Shown here: positions 1 to 9,232 of the stretch, piece by piece
Layout of the letters: the number at the start of each line of letters is the position of its first letter
Position numbering within the stretch: the stretch's first letter is position 1
Assembly: GCA_002779995.1 (NCBI GenBank)
Contig: PEWX01000076.1
Coordinates: forward strand, 19,685-83,684
DNA from: Piscirickettsiaceae bacterium CG07_land_8_20_14_0_80_44_28
GTDB taxonomy: Bacteria > Pseudomonadota > Gammaproteobacteria > Thiomicrospirales > Thiomicrospiraceae
Direction: 5' to 3'
DNA length: 64,000 bases
Notes under the pieces: model-generated
What the model saw: only the letters and a program-made list of their open reading frames with translations
Told to the model about the DNA's origin: nothing
Database searches by the model: none
Program-made: the position numbers and the translations under genes

Positions 1-45
1 AAAATGATTTGTGTGGTCATAGCGTTCATCCTATTTTATTCGTAA

Positions 46-89
46 AAAAGCCGCTAAAACCACCAGGCCTGGGCGTTTTAGCGGCTTTT
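46..89. terminator. Hairpin terminator carrying a CCAGGCCTGG palindrome in its loop
   Basis: Perfect 15-bp inverted repeat (46-60 and 75-89, ending in A4/T4 tracts) around a 14-nt loop that itself holds CCAGGCCTGG at 63-72. It lies just after the stop of the minus-strand cyclophilin gene. The symmetrical A and T tracts would let it act in both directions. Confidence 0.8.
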
Positions 90-95
90 AAGAGG

Positions 96-671
96 TTATT
101 TAATTTGAGAAACTTTGGTCATAATAATCGGTGAAAGCGGAACATCGCCCATGCCGCTGTTAAAGCCTGTTTTGGCTTGGCGGATTTGGTTTACCGCGCG
201 CATGCCATTAATGACGCGGCCGAAAACGGCATAGCCGTAAGCGCGCTCAGTTTTTTCACGAAAGTCGAGGAAGCTATTTTGAGCGACGTTAATAAAAAAT
301 TGCGAAGAAGCCGAGTGGGGGTCATTGGTGCGAGCCATTGCCACGGTACCGATTTGATTTTTGAGCCCGTTGTCAGCTTCATTTTGAATGGGATCGTGGG
401 CGGGTTTTTGGTGCATTTCTGGGGTGAACCCGCCGCCTTGAATCATGAAATTAGCAATGACACGGTGAAAAATGGTGCCATCATAAAAACCTTCATTAAC
501 ATAGCGTAAAAAGTTTTCGACAGATTTAGGGGCTTTATCGGGATACAGTTCTAAAATGATATTGCCTTTGTTGGTTTCAATTAAAACCTGCGGAAGGGAT
601 TTGTCGGCGGCAAATGCCTGGTTAAATATAAAAAGCTGACTCAGTAGTGCCCAAACTAAAAAACGTTTCAT
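96..671 (-). CDS. Peptidyl-prolyl cis-trans isomerase, cyclophilin type, exported
   Basis: Cyclophilin that isomerises X-Pro bonds during protein folding. After a signal peptide (MKRFLVWALLSQLF..., cleavage near AFA-AD, residue 21) the whole cyclophilin fold follows. It includes FHRVIANFMIQGGGF with the catalytic Arg, SSQFFIN and the final FGRVINGM block. The product is probably periplasmic, a PpiA-like role. The frame stays open upstream to 758, but the ATG at 671 has a good GGGAGAG ribosome site and begins the signal peptide, so it is preferred; 191 residues is normal for the family. It ends just before a strong hairpin and looks monocistronic. Confidence 0.92.
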   Translation of the reverse strand: MKRFLVWALLSQLFIFNQAFAADKSLPQVLIETNKGNIILELYPDKAPKSVENFLRYVNEGFYDGTIFHRVIANFMIQGGGFTPEMHQKPAHDPIQNEADNGLKNQIGTVAMARTNDPHSASSQFFINVAQNSFLDFREKTERAYGYAVFGRVINGMRAVNQIRQAKTGFNSGMGDVPLSPIIMTKVSQIK

Positions 672-794
672 TTGATCTCTCCCAATAATAATTGGCGTGT
701 ATTTTAGCATGATGTGTGCAACGGATGAACCGAAAACCTTTCGCAAATCTTGGCGCATTCTTTTAGAATAGCTGTTTATCTTAAGGAGTGGCCT

Positions 795-1250
795 TTGAAC
801 GCCAAACGTTTGTCTGCAAAGTTGTTATTTTCTTATGCTTTGGTTTTGATTCAGTTTTCAATGATCGGCGCCTTATTGCTAACGGGATCTCTATTGGCCA
901 ATGGTGTGGGTCTTGTGGTTCAGATTTTGGGGGTATTGTTAGGGCTTTGGTCACTGCATACCATGCATTGGGGAAAGTTTAACATTACGCCGGATCCTCG
1001 CCCTGATGCAATGTTGGTTCAAGTCGGTCCTTATGCCTTTATTCGTCATCCCATGTATCTGTCGATTGGGCTGTTTTTTGTGCCGTTGGTGATCAGCGAG
1101 CCAACCGTTGAGCGCTGGGTGATATTAATGATGTTATGCGTTGACCTATTGATCAAGCTTCACTATGAAGAACAGCTTCTGCGCCAAAAATTTGAGCATT
1201 ATGCCCATTATTCAACCAAAACCCATAAGTTAATCCCGTTTGTTTTTTGA
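795..1250 (+). CDS. Isoprenylcysteine carboxyl methyltransferase (ICMT/PEMT)-family membrane protein
   Basis: Small integral membrane protein of 151 residues with about four hydrophobic segments. It carries the family signature GPYAFIRHPMYLS followed by an acidic/His segment (LHYEEQLL), which in this family forms the S-adenosylmethionine site. The substrate cannot be told from sequence; bacterial members methylate small molecules or lipids. The start is inferred as TTG at 795, because AAGGAG sits 6 bases upstream; the frame also opens at 750 but has no ribosome site there. Followed by glnS after 80 bp. Confidence 0.72.
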   Translation: MNAKRLSAKLLFSYALVLIQFSMIGALLLTGSLLANGVGLVVQILGVLLGLWSLHTMHWGKFNITPDPRPDAMLVQVGPYAFIRHPMYLSIGLFFVPLVISEPTVERWVILMMLCVDLLIKLHYEEQLLRQKFEHYAHYSTKTHKLIPFVF

Positions 1251-1330
1251 GTATATTTTATCAATGGGCGAATTCGGCGCTCATGTTATAATTCGCGGTT
1301 ATTATTAAAACGAGATAGGTTTTATTGCAG

Positions 1331-3010
1331 ATGACTCAGAATACAGAAACGCCCCTCGACAAACCCACCAATTTTATTCGCAATATTATTGATGCGGATT
1401 TGGCAAACCAGCGTGTCAAAAAAGTTCAAACGCGCTTTCCTCCTGAACCAAATGGTTATTTGCATATTGGTCATGCTAAATCGATTTGCCTGAATTTTGG
1501 ATTGGCGGAGGATTATCAAGGGCTTTGCAATTTACGTTTTGATGATACCAATCCGACTAAAGAAGAGGTGGAATATGTCGAGGCGATTAAACAAGATGTG
1601 GCTTGGTTAGGGTTTGAATGGGCGGGCGAGCCTCGCTATTCCTCCAATTATTTTGACCGTTTTTATCAATATGCGGTGGAGTTGATAGAAAAAGACTTGG
1701 CTTATGTTTGTTTTTTAAATGCCGAAGAAACGCGTGCTTATCGAGGAACCTTAACGGAGCCGGGTAAAGACAGCCCGTATCGTAACACGTCAGTGGCTGA
1801 AAATTTGGCACTTTTTGCCAGGATGAAAGCAGGCGAGTTTAAAGAGGGGGAATGTGTTTTAAGAGCCAAAATCGATATGGCCTCAGCGTTTATGTGTATG
1901 CGTGATCCGACGTTATACCGTATTCGATTTGCGTATCATCACCAAACGGGCAATGACTGGTGTATTTATCCAATGTATGATTTTGCACATTGTCTTTCGG
2001 ATGCTATTGAAGGGGTGACCCATTCTTTATGTACGCTTGAGTTTCAGGATAATCGCCGGTTGTATGATTGGGTATTAGAGCATCTGAACGATTTTAATCG
2101 TCCGGATCGTCCTTATCAGTATGAATTCTCTCGGCTGAATCTTGAATATACCATGATGTCCAAACGTAAATTACACCAGTTGGTTCAAGATGAATTGGTC
2201 TCCGGTTGGGACGACCCGCGCATGCCAACGATATCCGGGATGAGGCGCCGTGGTGTGACGCCTGCCGCGATTCGAGATTTTGCAGATCGTATTGGTATTT
2301 CAAAAGTCGATAGTATGACGGAAATGGGGATTTTGGAAGCGGCTATTCGAGACGATTTGAATGGGGTCGCACCAAGAACCATGGGGGTGATTGAGCCGGT
2401 TGAATTGATTATCGAGAATTATCCGGAGGACAAGCTAGAAACCCTTTCTGCGCCATTGCACCCGCAAAATGAAGCGATGGGGCAACGAGAAATCTATTTT
2501 GGTCGCCGTTTATATATGGATCGTGCTGATTTTGTAGAAGAGGCTCCGAATAAAAAATGGAAACGTTTGGCGTTAGAGAAAGAAGTCCGCTTGAGAAATG
2601 CTTATGTGATTAAGGCGCACCGAGTGGAAACCGATTCAGAAGGGCTGGCCGTGAAAATATATGCCACTTATGATCCTGAGACTTTGGGGAAAAACCCGGC
2701 AGATGGTCGTAAAGTGAAAGGGGTGATTCATTTTGTTGAGGCGACCACGGCATTGGCGGCAGAATTTAGGATTTATGATCGTTTGTTTAGTGTTCCAAAT
2801 CCTGCTAAAGCAGAGGATTTTGAAGCGGTTATCAATCCTCAATCTCTGGTCATTAAGCAAGGGTTTGTGGAGGCAAATATGGCCGAAGTTGAACCGGAAG
2901 TGGCTTATCAATTTGAACGAGAAGGTTATTTTTGTCGTGATAATCAAGCCAAACAAGCTTTAGTTTTTAATAAGACGGTTGGGTTAAGAGATACATGGAG
3001 TCAAGCTTAA
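1331..3010 (+). CDS. glnS: Glutaminyl-tRNA synthetase
   Basis: Class I aminoacyl-tRNA synthetase that charges tRNA-Gln. It aligns along its whole 559-residue length with E. coli GlnS: the HIGH-type motif in [15 protein letters not shown] near residue 40, [16 protein letters not shown] in the active site, the KMSKS-equivalent MSKRK near 275, and the C-terminal anticodon-binding barrels ending in [14 protein letters not shown] 1331 is chosen; an in-frame TTG at 1325 is the alternative. Its stop overlaps the cysS start by one base (TAATG), so the two synthetases are probably co-translated. Confidence 0.97.
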   Translation: MTQNTETPLDKPTNFIRNIIDADLANQRVKKVQTRFPPEPNGYLHIGHAKSICLNFGLAEDYQGLCNLRFDDTNPTKEEVEYVEAIKQDVAWLGFEWAGEPRYSSNYFDRFYQYAVELIEKDLAYVCFLNAEETRAYRGTLTEPGKDSPYRNTSVAENLALFARMKAGEFKEGECVLRAKIDMASAFMCMRDPTLYRIRFAYHHQTGNDWCIYPMYDFAHCLSDAIEGVTHSLCTLEFQDNRRLYDWVLEHLNDFNRPDRPYQYEFSRLNLEYTMMSKRKLHQLVQDELVSGWDDPRMPTISGMRRRGVTPAAIRDFADRIGISKVDSMTEMGILEAAIRDDLNGVAPRTMGVIEPVELIIENYPEDKLETLSAPLHPQNEAMGQREIYFGRRLYMDRADFVEEAPNKKWKRLALEKEVRLRNAYVIKAHRVETDSEGLAVKIYATYDPETLGKNPADGRKVKGVIHFVEATTALAAEFRIYDRLFSVPNPAKAEDFEAVINPQSLVIKQGFVEANMAEVEPEVAYQFEREGYFCRDNQAKQALVFNKTVGLRDTWSQA

Positions 3011-4413
3011 TGGAGAAGGTTTCTTTAGGCTCTGAGCCGTTAAAACTTTACAATACCGAAAAGCGTCAAAAAGAGATTTTTAAGCCCATTAAAGACAATC
3101 AAGTTGGGCTTTATGTCTGTGGTGTCACCGTTTATGACTATTGTCATGTAGGACATGCTCGGGTGATGGTGGTGTTTGATACTTTGGTGCGTCATTTGCG
3201 GCAACTGGGGTATGATGTCACTTATGTCAGAAATATCACCGATATTGATGACAAAATTATTAAAAGAGCGTTAGAAAACCAACAATCCATTCAGACGCTG
3301 ACCCAACGATTTATTGCGGCAATGCATGAGGATGAAAAGTCTTTGAATGTATTGCGTCCCGATATCGAACCAAAAGCCACTGACTATATGCCGCAAATCG
3401 AGCAGATGATTGCTAAGCTAGTCGAAAAGGGCTTTGCTTATGTGGCTGAAAATGGTGATGTCTATTTTCACGTGAAAGCAGATGAGGATTATGGTCGTTT
3501 ATCAGGCAAAACACTAGACGATTTAGCGTCAGGTGCACGGGTTGAAATCAATACAGCAAAACAGGATCCGCTGGATTTTGTCTTATGGAAAGCGTCCAAG
3601 GTCAATGAGCCTGCGTGGGCATCCCCTTGGGGAGAAGGCCGACCCGGTTGGCATATTGAATGTTCTGCCATGTCGACACAGTGCTTAGGTAATCATTTTG
3701 ATATTCATGGCGGCGGCATGGATTTAAGCTTTCCACATCACGAAAATGAAATTGCCCAGTCTGAATGTGCCACGGGTGAAACCTATGTAAATTTATGGAT
3801 GCATTGTGGGTTTGTGCGCATCGACGATGAAAAAATGTCTAAATCCTTGGGGAACTTTTTTACCATTCGTGAAGTGTTAAAACAATATCATCCGGAAGTG
3901 ATTCGCTATTTTCTACTGGCGAGTCATTATCGGAGTCCGGTGAATTATTCTGAGGAAAATCTCAATAATGCCAAAGCCAGTGTCGGGCGACTGTATTCTG
4001 CACTCGAAACCATTCCTGCGGATGCTTTGAGCGGGGCTTCAAAAGCGGCGTCTGTATTAGAAGCAGAATTTATGGCCGCAATGAATGATGACTTGAATAC
4101 CCCCCAAGCGTTGGCCGCTTTATTTGAGTTGGCAAAGCAGGTGAATATCCAAAAACAGCCAGGCCTGGCTGTTTTATTACAAAAGTTAGCCAATCAACTC
4201 GGGTTATTAGAACAGACTCCGGAGCAGTTTTTTAAATCGCAACCTTCCTCATCAAACCTGGATGAACAGGCGATTGAGGCGTTAATTGAGCAAAGGTCAG
4301 CGGCACGTCAAGCAAAGGATTTTGCTCGTTCAGATGCGATTCGGGATGAATTGTTGGCGCAAGGCATTGAACTATTAGATAGTGCTTCAGGGACGACTTG
4401 GCGAAAAATATAA
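3010..4413 (+). CDS. cysS: Cysteinyl-tRNA synthetase
   Basis: Class I synthetase that charges tRNA-Cys, 467 residues. Visible features are the zinc Cys in YVCGVTVYD, HVGHAR (HIGH motif), the GWHIECSAM zinc-site segment, FPHHENEIAQSE and KMSKSLGNF, followed by the helical DALR-type C-terminus. ATG 3010 overlaps the glnS stop and has GGAG 8 bases upstream; an ATG at 2995 inside glnS is the alternative. The codons for QPGLAV lie in a 24-bp perfect palindrome (4152-4175), one copy of the dispersed CCAGGCCTGG repeat. Confidence 0.96.
   Translation: MEKVSLGSEPLKLYNTEKRQKEIFKPIKDNQVGLYVCGVTVYDYCHVGHARVMVVFDTLVRHLRQLGYDVTYVRNITDIDDKIIKRALENQQSIQTLTQRFIAAMHEDEKSLNVLRPDIEPKATDYMPQIEQMIAKLVEKGFAYVAENGDVYFHVKADEDYGRLSGKTLDDLASGARVEINTAKQDPLDFVLWKASKVNEPAWASPWGEGRPGWHIECSAMSTQCLGNHFDIHGGGMDLSFPHHENEIAQSECATGETYVNLWMHCGFVRIDDEKMSKSLGNFFTIREVLKQYHPEVIRYFLLASHYRSPVNYSEENLNNAKASVGRLYSALETIPADALSGASKAASVLEAEFMAAMNDDLNTPQALAALFELAKQVNIQKQPGLAVLLQKLANQLGLLEQTPEQFFKSQPSSSNLDEQAIEALIEQRSAARQAKDFARSDAIRDELLAQGIELLDSASGTTWRKI
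4152..4175. repeat. CCAGGCCTGG palindrome inside cysS
   Basis: Core at 4159-4168. It is flanked by AAAACAG and CTGTTTT, giving a 24-bp perfect palindrome inside coding sequence (encodes Q-P-G-L-A-V). Confidence 0.85.
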
Positions 4414-4455
4414 GGATTGCTTATGAAGTTTTTGGAATAATTTTAATATTAGCAT

Positions 4456-4484
4456 TTGACAATATAAATTATTTCTATTAAACT
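4456..4484 (+). promoter_or_regulatory. Sigma-70-type promoter for the candidate small RNA
   Basis: TTGACA at 4456-4461 is a perfect -35 hexamer. TAAACT at 4479-4484 (4 of 6 bases of the -10 consensus) follows after 17 bp. The predicted transcription start is about 4491. Confidence 0.6.
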
Positions 4485-4490
4485 GTGCTC

Positions 4491-4585
4491 AATTCATGGT
4501 TTTTTCATGAGTATCCTCCTCTGATTATTTCTCGAAAGGGAATTAATGCATTTCAAGCCCCAGGTGTCCCTGGGGCTTTTTTTTT
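4491..4585 (+). ncRNA. Candidate trans-acting small RNA, about 95 nt
   Basis: The 292-bp gap between cysS and slt holds a promoter with perfect TTGACA, then about 60 bases without convincing coding, then an intrinsic terminator. The terminator has a 9-bp GC-rich stem (4556-4564 with 4569-4577) and nine T. The body has a small 5' hairpin with a U-rich loop (4494-4510) and the single-stranded-looking stretch TATCCTCCTCTG (4512-4523). That stretch is complementary to Shine-Dalgarno sequences, as seen in small RNAs that block ribosome binding. I do not recognise the family. A 90-codon frame across the region shows no coding character and no ribosome site. Confidence 0.55.
4556..4585 (+). terminator. 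Rho-independent terminator of the candidate small RNA
   Basis: AGCCCCAGG pairs with CCTGGGGCT across a 4-base loop, followed by a run of nine T. Confidence 0.85.
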
Positions 4586-4705
4586 AGCTCTTTCTTGGTT
4601 TTTTACCCATTCAGATCAATATCCATTTTCAAATGATACTTGGGGCACTTCGATTAACCGAGGGTTCATCAAGCTAACTTTGGGTGAGCGTGGCAATTTA
4701 ATAAT

Positions 4706-6661
4706 TTATTTGCCCCCAATGGGGTGCATAAAGTTTTCTAAGCGATCATATTTTTGATTCAGGATCGACTTGAAAATGGTGGTATATTCGAGAACCGCTT
4801 TAACATAAGCGCGAGTTTCGGAAAAAGGGATGGTATCAATCCATCGGTCTGCCGCCATTGATTGATGTTGTGGGATCCATTGATCAACCCGTTTAGGGCC
4901 TGCATTATAAGCTGCGGTGGCCAGGATTCGGCTACCATTATATTTTTGATGTAGATAGCTAAGATAAGCGCTGCCCAAGCTTATATTCTCATTAGGCCGG
5001 GTAAGTTGATTGTATTGCCATTTTTTGAAGCCGATTTTTTGACCAATGTAACGGGCGGTAGTGGGCATGAGTTGCATGAGTCCAATGGCGCCGGCAGACG
5101 AACTGATATTGCTTGAAAAAGCACTTTCACGGCGCATAACACCGTAAACCCAAGCGGGATCAATGGTGTTTTTGTTAGCCGCTTGCATAACAGGTTCTTT
5201 ATAGGGGGTGGGAAATCGTAATGTTAAGTCATCCCATTTTTTAACTTTGGAAATGGTTTGTATCGCAAGATGGTGCTGATTCCAGTCTGACATCAGGTTG
5301 GCAATGGCTTCAAAATCTTCTTCATCTGTGTGTTCAAGTAGATGATACCATTCTCTTTTTAAGCTGATTTTCCAATCAATGGCGAGCAATTCTTCAATAA
5401 TCCGTAGTTGTGGATATTTTTTCTGTAAGCTAGATTTTGTTTGGGTTTGACTGGGTTTTGGGTTGAATCGGTAGGGTTGTTTTAAAATGTCAGCGGATAA
5501 AAATCCGTAAAAATTGCGTTGCTTAGCAAGGCGCTGGTAGATTTCTTGAGCTTCGTTGTTACGATTCAGTTTGGCGAGCGAACGAGCACGCCAGTATTGC
5601 CAGCGTTTTTTATGTTGGTAGGCCATAGGCATCCGCTCGAATAAATCGAGGTAACGCAACCAATCGCCATTGCGAATAGTGAGTTGTAACTGCCATTCAA
5701 TGGTTTGGTGATCTTGACTGGCTTGATCAATTTGATCCAAGGTTTCACTTGCTGTCGGGTCATAACGATAAGCGAGTCTTAGACCAATGGTCTTTGTGAT
5801 GGCGCCCACTTCTTCATGGTTTAAGCCATATTGTGATGCGCGTTGTCCGAGTAACGCGAGTGCTTTTTGCGGTTCAGTATAGGCGTAGCGTAAAACCCCT
5901 TGTTTGAATATTTGTTGGCGAATAACCGGGGAAATGCCGGCAGGCATTGCGCGTTGGACTAAATCGGGTGTTTGGTAGACTTTTATCCAATAGTCGAGTG
6001 CGTTTTGTTCCAGTTTGGATAGGTCTCGGCCAGCTTGCTTGGCGAGTGATAATTTACCTTTTTGCATTGCGCTTACAATCTTTTTCCAAACCATTGAACC
6101 GGTTAACGCTTTGTTTTGTCGTAAGTATTGATCCAATGGTTGACAAGCCGATGCGTTATTAAATGATTTAACCCAGAGTTGTTTAACTTGGTTTAACATG
6201 GAATCGGATGGCGCCTTTGCAATTTTGGCTCTAAGGGCGTAACACTGTAGGGGCGTTGAGTCTTGTTGTGAATCTTGATGATGCTTAAGGAACAATGACC
6301 ATTGTTGCGTTTTGCCAAGGTGATAAAGCCACTTGCGTTTTAGAAAAGCGGGTAGCGGGCTGTTAGGGGTGTTGTTAAGGTAGGTTTCAATCAAAGGTGC
6401 CGGCGTATTTTCCAGATGAAACATATAGTCTAAGTAAGGTAAATAGTGATAGAGGGTATAGTTTGCTAATTGTTGTTTATAGGTTGCGATTAAGGGTCGG
6501 TCATTCGCTTTTATGGCGTCATACGCCTTTAAAAAAGTTTGTTGATTGGTCGTGAGTTGGCTGCGGTCTAGTGTTGCTAAGCTTGGTGTCAGGGTGAAGA
6601 GTAGGATTAAAATGGCAATGAGACGTTGGAAACGCCGGGTGAGAAGCGATGATGGTATCAT
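4706..6661 (-). CDS. slt: Soluble lytic murein transglycosylase (Slt70 family)
   Basis: Periplasmic enzyme that cleaves peptidoglycan glycan strands to 1,6-anhydro products. The 651 residues comprise an N-terminal hydrophobic signal (about 12-30), a long superhelical U-domain of about 450 residues, and a C-terminal SLT domain. The SLT domain has the catalytic Glu in GVMRRESAF (near residue 512), SAGAIGLMQLMP, TAAYNAGP and SETRAYVKAV. The start ATG overlaps the mltD stop by one base (TAATG), so it is probably translationally coupled to mltD: two different transglycosylases in one operon. Confidence 0.9.
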   Translation of the reverse strand: MIPSSLLTRRFQRLIAILILLFTLTPSLATLDRSQLTTNQQTFLKAYDAIKANDRPLIATYKQQLANYTLYHYLPYLDYMFHLENTPAPLIETYLNNTPNSPLPAFLKRKWLYHLGKTQQWSLFLKHHQDSQQDSTPLQCYALRAKIAKAPSDSMLNQVKQLWVKSFNNASACQPLDQYLRQNKALTGSMVWKKIVSAMQKGKLSLAKQAGRDLSKLEQNALDYWIKVYQTPDLVQRAMPAGISPVIRQQIFKQGVLRYAYTEPQKALALLGQRASQYGLNHEEVGAITKTIGLRLAYRYDPTASETLDQIDQASQDHQTIEWQLQLTIRNGDWLRYLDLFERMPMAYQHKKRWQYWRARSLAKLNRNNEAQEIYQRLAKQRNFYGFLSADILKQPYRFNPKPSQTQTKSSLQKKYPQLRIIEELLAIDWKISLKREWYHLLEHTDEEDFEAIANLMSDWNQHHLAIQTISKVKKWDDLTLRFPTPYKEPVMQAANKNTIDPAWVYGVMRRESAFSSNISSSAGAIGLMQLMPTTARYIGQKIGFKKWQYNQLTRPNENISLGSAYLSYLHQKYNGSRILATAAYNAGPKRVDQWIPQHQSMAADRWIDTIPFSETRAYVKAVLEYTTIFKSILNQKYDRLENFMHPIGGK

Positions 6662-8376
6662 TAACTTTTGACCCAGACAGTGATTTTGGTGCCTGGCTGG
6701 AGAATGTCAGATCGTTTAATGCCATTCCAATTGCAGAGTTCCTGCGTGGTCACTTGGTATTTTTTAGCCACCAGCCAAAGGCTTTCACCCGTTTTTAAGG
6801 TGTGTGACAGCTCCTTGCCGTAACGGTCTGAATGAATGATTAAATGCTGACCTTTTCGAATGGGGTTACGGATGCTAATCCGGTTCCATTCACAGAGCTT
6901 ACGCGGTGTGGTGTTGTAGTAGCGGGCAATCGTCCATAAGCTTTCGCCCGATCGCACTTCATGGATATGCTGTTGACCTTGATAGCGCTTTGATTTTTGC
7001 AAGGGTTGTCTGGCCAAAGTGTGGCTTTGAGGGAGCGGAATCAGTAAGGTCTTGCCGGCACGTAAAAAACTGGTTTTCATTCCGTTTAGTTTTTTGATTT
7101 CCTTGCTAGAGGTTCGGTATCGGTGCGCAATGACACTGAGACTTTCTCCTGAACGAATTTTATGTTGAACCCAGTTGACCGCAAAATATTGGGGGTTTTC
7201 TTGGTATTTTTTGTGAAACTTTTCAATTTTGTCGATGGGTAATAATAGAGAATATTCCTCTGAACGGTGAGGCGGGGTTGCCAGTCGTAAATAGCCGGGA
7301 TTAAGGGTTTTTAGGGTGTCGATGCGGGTGTCTAAAGCTTGAGAAAGTTTCGTTAAACTGATTTGGTTTGATAAGGGGGTTTTGGCGAAATAAGGTTCAT
7401 TGGGAATCGTCTCAAGTTCAATGCCAAATTGGTTGCGGTGTCGAACCAAATAGGTAATCGCTAACAGTTGTGGTACATAGTGTTGGGTTTCTTTTGGTAA
7501 GTAAGTGCGAATGTTCCAAAAGTTTGCTGAGCCGTTAGGGTGTTTTTGAAGGTACTGCTTTTGGGCTTTTAGAATATTGCCATAACCACTGTTATAAGCA
7601 GCCAATGCTAATAGCCAGTCATAATTATTTTGTTTATAGAGCACTTGTAAATAGTCTAAAGCGGCTAGGGTGCTGCGTTCAATATCTTGACGTCCGTCAT
7701 ACCACCAATTTTTTTTAAGGCCGTACATATATCCCGTTGCGGGCATGAACTGCCAAAGGCCAGCCGCATCGACATAGGATCGAGCATAAGGGTAATAACC
7801 ACTTTCAACAATGGGTAAAAGCGCAATTTCGTATGGCATGTTACGTTGTTTGACCGCATTTAAAATAAAATGTAAATAAGGTTTAGCCCGAATGGATACC
7901 CGCTTAAAGTAATTGGGTCTTTTTTGATAATAATTTAAATAATCTTCAAAGTGAGTGATGTGTGCCGGTTCAATAAAGAAGTGATCACTCAATTCATTCC
8001 AGAGATTTTGATAAGCTTTGGTGTTGGGTGCAAAAACAGTTTCTGTATTTTCATTCGGAAAACTGTCTAAACGGGGTTGTGCGAACTGGTTTTTGGTTTG
8101 AATAATGGCCAGTTTAAACGGGTTTATAAAGGCTTCATCGTGTGGAACATGGGGTTCGTTGATGGGTAAAGGGGGTAGTGGCGGGCGCGTTGCTTCTGTT
8201 GGGTCGAGAGCCCCTTCTGTAACCTCTGCGGTGGCGGCCTGTTCCGGGGTGCTTTGCGCTGTCCTTGTCAAGGTTTCAGACAAGTTAGTTAATTGAGGAA
8301 GTTGTGCGCAAGCACTCAAGCCGAATAGTAAAGTGATTGTTATCAGGGTTAAGAAGGTTGTGCGAAGTTTAGTCAT
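6661..8376 (-). CDS. mltD: Membrane-bound lytic murein transglycosylase D, lipoprotein with three LysM domains
   Basis: Peptidoglycan lytic transglycosylase of 571 residues. It has a lipoprotein signal (LFGLSAC, lipid Cys at 23), a Pro/Glu-rich linker, and an SLT domain with catalytic Glu in LLPIVESGYYP, then AAGLWQFMP and LALAAYNSGYG. Three LysM repeats follow (each with a SGESL/TGESL start), one more than the two of E. coli MltD. The start overlaps the gloB stop by 8 bases, and mltD-gloB linkage is also seen in enterobacteria. The product is likely anchored in the outer membrane. Confidence 0.92.
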   Translation of the reverse strand: MTKLRTTFLTLITITLLFGLSACAQLPQLTNLSETLTRTAQSTPEQAATAEVTEGALDPTEATRPPLPPLPINEPHVPHDEAFINPFKLAIIQTKNQFAQPRLDSFPNENTETVFAPNTKAYQNLWNELSDHFFIEPAHITHFEDYLNYYQKRPNYFKRVSIRAKPYLHFILNAVKQRNMPYEIALLPIVESGYYPYARSYVDAAGLWQFMPATGYMYGLKKNWWYDGRQDIERSTLAALDYLQVLYKQNNYDWLLALAAYNSGYGNILKAQKQYLQKHPNGSANFWNIRTYLPKETQHYVPQLLAITYLVRHRNQFGIELETIPNEPYFAKTPLSNQISLTKLSQALDTRIDTLKTLNPGYLRLATPPHRSEEYSLLLPIDKIEKFHKKYQENPQYFAVNWVQHKIRSGESLSVIAHRYRTSSKEIKKLNGMKTSFLRAGKTLLIPLPQSHTLARQPLQKSKRYQGQQHIHEVRSGESLWTIARYYNTTPRKLCEWNRISIRNPIRKGQHLIIHSDRYGKELSHTLKTGESLWLVAKKYQVTTQELCNWNGIKRSDILQPGTKITVWVKS

Positions 8377-9175
8377 TGATGTTCATTTCCAAAATACCGG
8401 CAGCGTCACATTCATCCTTCCAAGCTCTTAAAGTGGCAAACAGACTGGCTGGGTTATTTGCCTCTGCGCCCTTTTCGGTAAGGGTCGCTTTTAAGGGAAA
8501 CTGATCAAATCTTAAAAAGGGGTTGGTTTGTTTTTCGATGCCTAAAAGAGCGGGTACGCAAGGTTGCTGCATGAGGGTTTTTTGAGTGACTTCATTGAGT
8601 CTAGCTTGAATCGTTATATTGTCAGGTTCCGCTAAGGTTGCAAACCTTAAATTAGCGTAAGTATACTCATGACCACAATAAACTGAGCAATCATCGGGCA
8701 AATTTCGCAAGGTAAGCAGTGATTGGCTCATGCGTTCAGGTGGATAATCCCAAATTTTGCCACAGCCCCCCGTAAACAAGACATCACCACAAAATAAGGC
8801 TTGTGGGTGATAAAAGCTCAGATGTTCCGGACAGTGTCCGGGGGTTTCGATAACTTTAAAAGGTTCTGCGAAAATGCGGATATGATCGCCGTCTGTTACG
8901 GCTTGATTAATGCCTTTAAACGGCCCTGATGCATTGCCGATAACCGGAATTTTTCCGAAAGTCTCCACTAGGTCGGATACGCCATCAACATGATCATAAT
9001 GGTGGTGGGTAATTAAGATACCTGCTAATTCAAGGTCATGCGCTTGAAAATATTGGTTAACCGTTTGCGACTCGCCCGGATCAACGACCCACGCATGGGT
9101 GGCGATTGTTGGGTCGTCATCGAGAATAACCCAAGTGTAATTGTCTGATAAAGTCGGAATCCCAACGATTTTCAT
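8369..9175 (-). CDS. gloB: Hydroxyacylglutathione hydrolase (glyoxalase II)
   Basis: Hydrolyses S-lactoylglutathione to lactate and glutathione, the second step of methylglyoxal detoxification. It is a metallo-beta-lactamase fold protein with the binuclear metal motif THHHYDHVDG (about 56-65), later ligands in TPGHCPEHLSFY and FCGDVLFTGGCG, and YCGHEYT. Length 268 is usual. First gene of the minus-strand gloB-mltD-slt operon; divergent from the yafS-like gene, as in E. coli. Confidence 0.95.
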   Translation of the reverse strand: MKIVGIPTLSDNYTWVILDDDPTIATHAWVVDPGESQTVNQYFQAHDLELAGILITHHHYDHVDGVSDLVETFGKIPVIGNASGPFKGINQAVTDGDHIRIFAEPFKVIETPGHCPEHLSFYHPQALFCGDVLFTGGCGKIWDYPPERMSQSLLTLRNLPDDCSVYCGHEYTYANLRFATLAEPDNITIQARLNEVTQKTLMQQPCVPALLGIEKQTNPFLRFDQFPLKATLTEKGAEANNPASLFATLRAWKDECDAAGILEMNIND

Positions 9176-9190
9176 GTCTGTCCTGTTAAT

Positions 9191-9199
9191 TGCTATAAT
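9191..9199 (+). promoter_or_regulatory. Extended -10 promoter of the yafS-rnhA operon
   Basis: TGCTATAAT (TG-N-TATAAT) lies in the 57-bp divergent gap, 34 bp before the ATG. There is no good -35 hexamer 17 bp upstream, as is common for extended -10 promoters. Confidence 0.55.
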
Positions 9200-9232
9200 G
9201 CCAGTATTCTAACAAATCTGACCTCTAATAGA

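Noticed and set aside
4485..4757. Open frame of 90 codons across the small-RNA region
   Set aside because: It runs through a strong terminator and into the end of slt, with no ribosome site and no recognisable protein.
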